A stretch of 47,961 nt of DNA, taken from positions 1-47,961 of the forward strand of contig JAHYJD010000015.1 in NCBI GenBank assembly GCA_019429365.1. The letters run 5' to 3'. This DNA is from Bacteroidales bacterium. Its GTDB lineage: Bacteria; Bacteroidota; Bacteroidia; Bacteroidales; UBA7960. The stretch's first letter is position 1; each line of letters starts with the position of its first letter. Made by a program: the position numbers and the translations under genes. Below, in pieces: positions 42,386-47,961 of this stretch. The notes under the pieces were generated by a model. That model worked only from the letters and a program-made list of their open reading frames with translations. It made no database searches and was not told where the DNA came from.

Positions 42386-43327
42386 TTATGCTTTTTCGCC
42401 CACACCGTGGGTGAGTTTTTCGAACACAAAAATAAGCAACAGTCCCGCAATCGCACAAAGCACTATGGGAAGCATCATGGTGCTTTCGCCTGTAATCTCA
42501 GCAAAACGGGCGGGAGCAATGCTTTTTTCAAGGAAGGGTACAAGCTCGCCCTTGCTGTTCAAGCGCGATTCGATCACCTCTTTCCATGGCCAAAGCTTGT
42601 TTAATGATCCTACCATAAAGCCGGTAAGCAATGCCAGGGTGGCATTGTGGAACCTCTTGAATAGCCAGGAAATCAGGTTGGAGAAAACTACAATACCCAC
42701 AGCGCAGCCAATGCCGAAAATCAGCAATACGCTGATCTTGAAATCTTTAACCGCATTGAGGATGTATTCGTATTTGCCCATCAGCAACAGGATGAAACTT
42801 CCTGAGATGCCCGGCAATATCATGGCACTAATGGCAATGGCGCCTGAAATAAAAATAAACCATAGGCCTTCAGGGGAGGTAGCAGGTGTGGCAACAGTAA
42901 TGTAATAAGCGATTGCCGAACCAGCCACCAGCATTATAATTGCCATGGCATTCCATTGCTTAATCTTTCTTCCTACAAAAATGGCCGAACCCACAATGAG
43001 CCCGAAAAAGAAAGCCCACACCAGCATTTGGTGGTTGGCCAGCAGCCAGGAGATGAGGCGAGCCAGCGAGAAGATGCTGAGCAGAATGCCCGTGAGGACA
43101 GACACCAGGAAGTTTCCGTTAACCTGTTTCCAGGCTGCAGCAATGCCTTCCCTGAAAAGGGTTTTGAAAAGAGAGGCGTTGATAGACTTGATGCTGTTGA
43201 TCAGCTCTTCGTAAATGCCTGTGATAAATGCGATGGTGCCGCCCGAAACGCCGGGAATCACATCTGCAGCGCCCATGCCCATCCCCTTTAGGCCAACGAC
43301 CAGGTAATCCGTTAGTTTTCTTTTCAT
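42386..43327 (-). CDS. DUF368 membrane protein, PopT-type polyprenyl-phosphate transporter
   Basis: This 313-residue protein starts at MKRKLTDYLVVGLKGMG; 20 upstream in-frame codons are excluded. It has about eight to ten helices with two related re-entrant motifs, AADVIPGVSGGTIAFITGIY near the start and SAMILPGISGSFILLLMGKY later. DUF368 (PopT) proteins were recently proposed to recycle undecaprenyl phosphate across the inner membrane for cell-wall and capsule building; that is recalled literature. It is 5 nt upstream of aroE in a likely operon. No DedA-type alternative transporter is in this window. Confidence 0.9.
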   Translation of the reverse strand: MKRKLTDYLVVGLKGMGMGAADVIPGVSGGTIAFITGIYEELINSIKSINASLFKTLFREGIAAAWKQVNGNFLVSVLTGILLSIFSLARLISWLLANHQMLVWAFFFGLIVGSAIFVGRKIKQWNAMAIIMLVAGSAIAYYITVATPATSPEGLWFIFISGAIAISAMILPGISGSFILLLMGKYEYILNAVKDFKISVLLIFGIGCAVGIVVFSNLISWLFKRFHNATLALLTGFMVGSLNKLWPWKEVIESRLNSKGELVPFLEKSIAPARFAEITGESTMMLPIVLCAIAGLLLIFVFEKLTHGVGEKA

Positions 43328-43456
43328 TAATTTCTGTAAAATAAAAGAAGCTGATTCAAAGATATTTTCTTGCCACCAAGACACCAAGGCACTAAAAATT
43401 CACAAAGAGTATTTTTTAAAACTTAATGCTTTTGTGAACCTTTGGGTTTTTGAGAC

Positions 43457-43476
43457 CCTGCCTGCCGTCAGGCAGG
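43457..43476. repeat. CCTGCC palindrome, copy 1
   Basis: CCTGCCTG/CAGGCAGG are perfect 8-bp arms with a CCGT loop, in the spacer between the DUF368 and phosphosulfolactate synthase genes. A closely related hairpin lies after ffh. The short palindrome recurs in intergenic regions and looks like a dispersed element. Confidence 0.6.
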
Positions 43477-43537
43477 TTTGTTGTTGAATAGGTAATTTTC
43501 GACTTTGGAATCAGTTTCCTTGGGAAAACTTTGCTTT

Positions 43538-44323
43538 TTATTTGGAAGTAAGCTTAAACTTGCTGAACGAATCGGGCAGGAAGTCGAAGAAGGTATCGCC
43601 CCGCAGGCCCATACGCAATGTTTCAAGCGGAATGATGTCGGCCGGGGCAATATTACCGAGGTTTACGTTGTGTCCGAGCAGTTTAAGGAACCACACCTGT
43701 TGTGGCTTTAAAGGGGCTTCCCAGATCACCTTTTCTGGTGGGATGGCACCCAGGATGTCGTCAATCAGTTCTGTGTCGGCCTTGCCTTTGTTGTCGTAGA
43801 TTCCCACGGTGCCGCTTTCGCGTGCTTCGGCAATCACATAGCTGCTGCCAGCCTCCAGCTCGGCTTTCATTTCAACGATCCAGGTAGTATTGTCGTAAAC
43901 CACATCGGCTTCCTTGGCACCGACTTCGGAGAGCACGGTGCGGTCTTTGGCAAGCATGGAGATATACTTGCACTTATCGGCATGGTTCATAAGCATAGAT
44001 CCATCCGACACTTCCGCTGCATCCACGCCCAGGTGGTCAATCCAGCGGAGGTAACCATCGATCTGGTTGCGCACGGCATAGGCCTCGAAAAGGGTGCCGC
44101 CCACATATACCTTGGTGCCTGCCTGACGGTAAATCTTCACTTTTTCTTTCACGTTTTTGCTGAAAACCGAGGTACCGAAGCCCAGCTTTAAAAAATCGAT
44201 CAGGTGTCCGGCCGTATCCATCAGGTCTTCGGCTTCGCGCAGGCTCAGGCCCTTGTCCATAACCATGGTAATGCCCGTTGTACGAGGTTTTGATTCTCTG
44301 TAAGGCAAAGGATTCAATTCCAT
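43538..44323 (-). CDS. comA: Phosphosulfolactate synthase (ComA)
   Basis: This enzyme adds sulfite to phosphoenolpyruvate to give (R)-2-phospho-3-sulfolactate, known as the first step of coenzyme M synthesis in methanogens. The 261-residue TIM-barrel sequence has PRTTGITMVMDKGLSLREAE, FLKLGFGTSVFS, VYVGGTLFEAYAV and VIAEARESGTVGIYD, as in the ComA family. Bacteroidota do not make coenzyme M, so here it more likely feeds sulfolactate, cysteate or sulfonolipid pathways (inference). It follows the TPR gene by 24 nt on the same strand. No ComB or ComC homologue is nearby. Confidence 0.92.
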   Translation of the reverse strand: MELNPLPYRESKPRTTGITMVMDKGLSLREAEDLMDTAGHLIDFLKLGFGTSVFSKNVKEKVKIYRQAGTKVYVGGTLFEAYAVRNQIDGYLRWIDHLGVDAAEVSDGSMLMNHADKCKYISMLAKDRTVLSEVGAKEADVVYDNTTWIVEMKAELEAGSSYVIAEARESGTVGIYDNKGKADTELIDDILGAIPPEKVIWEAPLKPQQVWFLKLLGHNVNLGNIAPADIIPLETLRMGLRGDTFFDFLPDSFSKFKLTSK

Positions 44324-44347
44324 AAAAAGAGATTAAGTAGTTTGGAT

Positions 44348-45748
44348 TTACTGGTTGCGGTAAAGGTCAACCAGGTTCATAAATGAGCTGTTTTCGGCCA
44401 GTGCCGGGAAGGTTTCCAATAGCTGTGCGTGCCCTTCGAAATTTTTTACAAGGGCTTCTTCCATGAAGAAAGTGGCCTGGTTGGCTTTCCCGCTTAGGAA
44501 AAGATAGGCTGCCAGACGATAACGCAGGGTGTTGTTGTCGGGCAGGGCGTCGAGCGCACGGATGGCCACCAGTATGGCTTCTTCGCGCTTCTCGGAATGC
44601 CATTGTGCCTCGGCATACTCAAACCAGGTTTCTTCATCGCTGGGGTCGGATTCCAATGCTTTTTCGAAAGTGGCCATGCCCTTGTCCATATCGCCGGATG
44701 TAATATAGGCATCGGCCAGCAGGCACAAATATCCGGGGTTTTCAGGGTCGAGTTCAATGCCGCGTTCAAGATAGCGCAGGGCTTTGCGCGGGTTGCCGGT
44801 TTCGAGTTCGCAAACCCCAATGCCCATCCAGGCATCGACCACGGTAGGATCGAGGCGGGTGGCCTTGTGATAGTAATCGGAAGCATTCGTGTAGTCTTCC
44901 ATTTTTTCGTAGCACTCGCCTATGTAATAGAACTTCATGGCGTCGGTTTCATTCTCGGCAAGCGACTGCTTATAGGCCTCCAGGGCTTCATTGAACCGGT
45001 TGAGCAGACTCAGAGCATAGCCTTTGTGGAAATAGGAATGCTCATGGTCTTCATCTATGGCCAGGGAATAATCAAACGCTTCGAGCGCCTTTTCGTACAG
45101 CCCGGCATTGATATACGACACGCCAAGGTTGAACCATGCTTCGATGCTGTAAGGATGACGATCGATCAGTTTCTGAAAGAAAGCAATGCTTTCCTCGGTA
45201 AGCGACAGCAGATCGAAACAATAGGCCGCTTCGTATATGGCCAGGTCGTTGTCGGGGTTCAGCTCCAGGGCTTTGCCGAGATACTCAATGGTCTTGCTGA
45301 AGTTGCCCAGGTTCTCGTATTCGAAGGCAATGTTTATGTAAACAAAGTCGGGCTCTTCGGCATCCTCCAAAGCCTTTTTATATTCTTCAATGGCCTTTTC
45401 GTAATTGCGCAATTGCGAATAAATGGCCCCTTTGGTAAGAAAAATATCTGAGTTGGATGGCTCCATCCCTTCCACTTCGGCAAGTAGCTCCAGGGCACGG
45501 TCTTCGCGGTTGAGGGTTGCAAGCAGCTGGGCCTTTTTCAATAAAAGCGGCAAAGCGCCTTCGTGTACCCTCAGGGCGTAATCCGAAACCTTTAGTGCAC
45601 GATTGTATTTGCCACGGTAAACGTAAAAGTCGATGACCTCTTCGAAGTCATCCACATCAAAATAGACTGACCGGCTGAGCTTTTCCTGTTCTTCGAACTT
45701 CTCAACCTGCCAGGGAATATTTATGTTGTCTTCAATCTGATTCTTCAT
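44348..45748 (-). CDS. Cytoplasmic TPR-repeat protein
   Basis: This 466-residue protein has no signal peptide and consists of roughly ten to eleven TPR repeats, for example PDFVYINIAFEYENLGNFSK, SYFHKGYALSLLNRFNEALE and AWMGIGVCELETGNPRKALR. It starts with MKNQIEDNINIPWQVEKFEE, and residues ~30-60 form an N-terminal non-TPR helix pair (FDVDDFEEVIDFYVYRGKYN). It is conserved-looking in Bacteroidota, with no known function. The gene is 24 nt upstream of comA; the two may be cotranscribed. A TACCTTTG box is found upstream. Confidence 0.88.
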   Translation of the reverse strand: MKNQIEDNINIPWQVEKFEEQEKLSRSVYFDVDDFEEVIDFYVYRGKYNRALKVSDYALRVHEGALPLLLKKAQLLATLNREDRALELLAEVEGMEPSNSDIFLTKGAIYSQLRNYEKAIEEYKKALEDAEEPDFVYINIAFEYENLGNFSKTIEYLGKALELNPDNDLAIYEAAYCFDLLSLTEESIAFFQKLIDRHPYSIEAWFNLGVSYINAGLYEKALEAFDYSLAIDEDHEHSYFHKGYALSLLNRFNEALEAYKQSLAENETDAMKFYYIGECYEKMEDYTNASDYYHKATRLDPTVVDAWMGIGVCELETGNPRKALRYLERGIELDPENPGYLCLLADAYITSGDMDKGMATFEKALESDPSDEETWFEYAEAQWHSEKREEAILVAIRALDALPDNNTLRYRLAAYLFLSGKANQATFFMEEALVKNFEGHAQLLETFPALAENSSFMNLVDLYRNQ

Positions 45749-45818
45749 GCTTGCAAGGATGGTAGTTGTTCACTTTTGCAGAAGCTTTCCACAAATAACC
45801 TGCCATCAATTTTCACTG

Positions 45819-45826
45819 CAAAGGTA
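45819..45826 (-). promoter_or_regulatory. -7 element of the TPR/comA transcript
   Basis: On the minus strand TACCTTTG matches TAnnTTTG exactly, 70 nt before the TPR start codon. No clear TTG at the -33 distance, so only this half is supported. Confidence 0.55.
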
Positions 45827-45976
45827 ATAAAAAAACACGTCGGCATTTTTGACCCGGGGTGGCAGTCATTCAGGGTAAATTTATCAGATAAATGGGTAAT
45901 GCCCGACAGTATTTCCACCGAATTTTCCAAATGTTTTCAACAATGCCGGTGCCGCCGAGGTGCAGCTTGGCAGGGA

Positions 45977-46010
45977 TTTGAGGTTTTTACGGATAAAAAT
46001 GGTAATTTTG
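45977..46010 (+). promoter_or_regulatory. Promoter of ffh
   Basis: TAATTTTG (46003-46010) is an exact TAnnTTTG match, 19 nt before the ATG. A TTTG at 45977-45980 lies 22 nt upstream, slightly long spacing. The leader would be very short. Confidence 0.6.
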
Positions 46011-46029
46011 CAAAAATTTTTACAATACT

Positions 46030-47370
46030 ATGTTTGAAAGTTTAAGTGATAAGCTCGACAGGGCGTTTAAGCTGCTCAAGGGGCAGGGACATATTTCTGA
46101 GATCAACGTAGCCGAAACCCTCAAGGATGTGAGGCGGGCCTTGCTCGATGCCGACGTGAACTTCAAGATTGCCAAATCTTTTACTGATACTGTGAAGGAA
46201 AAGGCGTTGGGTCAGAATGTGCTTACCGCCGTATCGCCCAGTCAGCTCATGGTTAAAATTGTGCATGAGGAGTTAACCGCCCTCATGGGCAGCACCAGCG
46301 AAGAAATCAACATAAAGGGCAGTCCGGCCATTATTCTTATTGCTGGCTTGCAGGGTAGTGGTAAAACCACCTTCTCCGCCAAGCTGGCCAATTACCTCAA
46401 ATCGAAGAAAAGCAAAAAGGTGCTGTTGGTTGCCGGCGACGTGTACCGCCCTGCTGCCATCGATCAGCTGAAAGTACTTGGCGAACAGGTTGGGGTAGAG
46501 GTGTTTACCGAAGAAGGCAGTAAAGACCCGGTGGGGATTGCCAAAAAAGCCATTACCCATGCTAAGAACATGGGTCACCAGGTGGTAATAATCGATACCG
46601 CCGGCCGCCTGGCCATCGACCAGCAGATGATGAACGAGATTTCTTCCCTGAAGCAAAGTCTCAACCCGCAGGAAACCCTGTTTGTGGTCGACGCCATGAC
46701 GGGTCAGGATGCCGTAAACACTGCCAAAGCTTTTAACGACCGCCTTGATTTTGACGGGGTGGTGCTGACCAAACTCGATGGCGACACCCGTGGTGGTGCT
46801 GCGCTGACCATTCGTTCGGTAGTGAATAAGCCCATTAAGTTCGTGGGTATTGGCGAAAAGATGGAAGCCATCGACCTGTTTTACCCGCGCCGTATGGCCG
46901 ACCGTATACTGGGCATGGGCGACATTGTATCGCTGGTTGAGAAAGCCCAGGAACAGTTCGATGAGGAGGAAGCCCGTAAGCTCCAGAAAAAACTGGCAAA
47001 GAACCAGTTTAATTTCGACGATTTTCTGTCGCAGTTGCAGCAGATCAAAAAAATGGGTAATGTGAAAGACCTGATGGGAATGATCCCAGGTATGGGAAAA
47101 GCCCTGAAAGATATCGACATTGAAGATGACGCTTTCAAGAGTATTGAAGCGATCATTCATTCCATGACACCGGCCGAACGCAACGACCCCGCTTTGCTCA
47201 ATGGCAGTCGCCGAAAGCGCATTGCCGAAGGCAGTGGCACCACCATAGTGGATGTGAACCGCCTGGTTAAGCAGTTTGAAGATACCCGCAAAATGATGCG
47301 CATGGTGTCGACCGGCGGCGGAAACAAACTAATGAATATGATGAAGGGCAGGCCGGGAATGAGGAGATAA
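46030..47370 (+). CDS. ffh: Signal recognition particle GTPase (Ffh)
   Basis: Ffh binds signal sequences on the ribosome and, with 4.5S RNA and FtsY, targets membrane proteins. The 446-residue protein has an N domain (FESLSDKLDRAFKLLKGQGH), a G domain with LIAGLQGSGKTTFSAKLANY (G1), VIIDTAGRLAIDQQMM (G3) and VVLTKLDGDTRGGAALTIRS (G4/G5). A methionine-rich M domain (~300-446) includes MIPGMGKALKDIDIED and ends KLMNMMKGRPGMRR. No 4.5S RNA gene was found in this window. It is divergent from the TPR/comA transcript. Confidence 0.98.
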   Translation: MFESLSDKLDRAFKLLKGQGHISEINVAETLKDVRRALLDADVNFKIAKSFTDTVKEKALGQNVLTAVSPSQLMVKIVHEELTALMGSTSEEINIKGSPAIILIAGLQGSGKTTFSAKLANYLKSKKSKKVLLVAGDVYRPAAIDQLKVLGEQVGVEVFTEEGSKDPVGIAKKAITHAKNMGHQVVIIDTAGRLAIDQQMMNEISSLKQSLNPQETLFVVDAMTGQDAVNTAKAFNDRLDFDGVVLTKLDGDTRGGAALTIRSVVNKPIKFVGIGEKMEAIDLFYPRRMADRILGMGDIVSLVEKAQEQFDEEEARKLQKKLAKNQFNFDDFLSQLQQIKKMGNVKDLMGMIPGMGKALKDIDIEDDAFKSIEAIIHSMTPAERNDPALLNGSRRKRIAEGSGTTIVDVNRLVKQFEDTRKMMRMVSTGGGNKLMNMMKGRPGMRR

Positions 47371-47396
47371 GGTTTGGGGTTTGAGGTTCAAGGTTA

Positions 47397-47416
47397 AGCC
47401 TGCCTGCCGGCAGGCT
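47397..47416. repeat. CCTGCC palindrome, copy 2
   Basis: AGCCTGCC/GGCAGGCT are perfect 8-bp arms with a TGCC loop, 27 nt after the ffh stop. Only GGGTTTAG follows, so it is a weak terminator at best. It shares the CCTGCC/GGCAGG core with 43457-43476. Confidence 0.6.
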
Positions 47417-47547
47417 GGGTTTAGTTTAAGTTCATTGGCTGCTGCGCTGGATTGATGATTGCGGATTTATGATTTATGAATTTTGTTGGACTTGAACTTG
47501 TAGCAGGGATTTGTTGTTAGGGTTTTGTAAATATAAATACCAGCATT

Positions 47548-47961
47548 ATGGAACTGATCGACGGAAAAAAGATTGCCGAAAGCATTAAGAAAGAGATTGC
47601 CATTGAGGTTGAACGCATGAAGGACAAAGGTGGGAAGGTACCCCATTTGGCTGCCATCCTGGTGGGCGAAGATCCGGCCAGCCAAACCTACGTAAACAGC
47701 AAATCAAAGGCTTGCCATGAAGTGGGCTTCGATTCTTCAACTTACCGGTTTCCTGCCGATGTGTCGGAAAAAGAACTCCTGGAAACCGTTGAGTTCATTA
47801 ACAACGATCCTGAAATTGACGGTCTGATTGTTCAGTTGCCCCTGCCAAAACACATCGACCCGCAAAAAGTTATCCAGCAAATCCGCCCCGAAAAGGATGT
47901 TGATGGGTTCCACCCGGTAAACGTAGGCCGCATGACCATTGGCCTGCCGGCATATATTTCG
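47548..47961 (+). CDS. folD: Methylenetetrahydrofolate dehydrogenase/cyclohydrolase (5' part)
   Basis: FolD interconverts 5,10-methylene-, methenyl- and 10-formyl-tetrahydrofolate for one-carbon metabolism. The frame runs from ATG at 47548 off the right edge, 138 residues visible of about 290. Visible motifs: [17 protein letters not shown], the [20 protein letters not shown] segment with catalytic Tyr and Lys, [13 protein letters not shown] and [15 protein letters not shown]. The NADP-binding half is beyond the window. It is on the same strand as ffh, 177 nt downstream, with a palindrome between. Confidence 0.96.
   Translation, partial: MELIDGKKIAESIKKEIAIEVERMKDKGGKVPHLAAILVGEDPASQTYVNSKSKACHEVGFDSSTYRFPADVSEKELLETVEFINNDPEIDGLIVQLPLPKHIDPQKVIQQIRPEKDVDGFHPVNVGRMTIGLPAYIS

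Noticed and set aside
42598-42605. TGTTTAAT inside the DUF368 gene, and other scattered copies (for example 12637)
   Set aside because: Single copies occur by chance in AT-rich codons; only the phased cluster at 31645-31677 is treated as a candidate operator.
46273-47160. 295-codon minus-strand ORF across ffh
   Set aside because: Antisense shadow of the highly conserved ffh gene.
1-47961. CRISPR arrays, insertion sequences, integrase genes, rRNA
   Set aside because: No regularly spaced repeats, transposase, recombinase or rRNA sequence was found on either strand.

Overview
The window reads as ordinary chromosome of a Bacteroidota bacterium, probably of the Bacteroidales/Marinilabiliales side (phylum firm, order inferred). 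Support: the rpsF-rpsR-rplI order, repeated TAnnTTTG promoter elements, a TonB-dependent receptor with an N-terminal carboxypeptidase-regulatory-like domain, a periplasmic-propeller (Reg_prop/Y_Y_Y) histidine kinase, FISUMP and DNRLRE-type lipoproteins, a TANFOR-like giant secreted protein and the rplU-rpmA-serS order. Most genes use GC-rich codons; one block (about 18.3-20.6 kb) is clearly AT-rich and looks acquired.

Layout. 1-3.1 kb: a gene cut by the left edge, a small cysteine-containing membrane protein, a TrmH-family RNA methyltransferase and the rpsF-rpsR-rplI operon, all on the minus strand. 3.2-12.6 kb: a tight minus-strand operon of an outer-membrane barrel, a 2054-residue TANFOR-like secreted protein and a fibronectin type III protein. 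12.8-18.3 kb: two lipoproteins, then a LytTR response regulator and its propeller sensor kinase. 18.3-20.6 kb: AT-rich island with a lipoprotein carrying a twin CX3C tail plus a two-gene ABC transporter. 20.8-28.2 kb (plus strand): EamA transporter, rplU-rpmA, tRNA-Ser(CGA), serS, a TPR protein, rsmA and a PP2C-like/TM/LysM fusion. 28.2-31.5 kb (minus): aspartokinase, an ECF sigma factor and a MerR regulator with cobalamin-binding motifs. 31.8-33.8 kb (plus): SiaC-like protein, stand-alone DnaB C-terminal ATPase, DUF2148 protein. 33.8-39.5 kb (minus): dnaK, TonB receptor, a regulatory-domain protein, rpmB. 39.7-41.6 kb (plus): MscS-type channel, J-domain membrane protein. 41.6-45.7 kb (minus): aroE, DUF368/PopT, phosphosulfolactate synthase, TPR protein. 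46.0 kb to the end (plus): ffh and the start of folD.

Most interesting parts. (1) The barrel/TANFOR/FnIII operon, whose first two genes overlap by 17 nt, looks like one cell-surface assembly of unknown function. (2) The CarH/LitR-like regulator has both cobalamin motifs (W139-x9-E149-H150 and E186-x-H188-x-x-G191), lies next to an ECF sigma gene as in actinobacterial LitR-LitS pairs, and faces an intergenic region with 11-bp-phased TGTnnA repeats like a CarH operator, beyond which siaC and the DnaB-like ATPase begin. (3) The AT-rich lipoprotein/ABC island may be an export or immunity cassette. (4) A tRNA-Ser 3' end and its terminator are duplicated as an 82-bp direct repeat, resembling an old integration scar. 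No CRISPR array, IS element or rRNA was seen.
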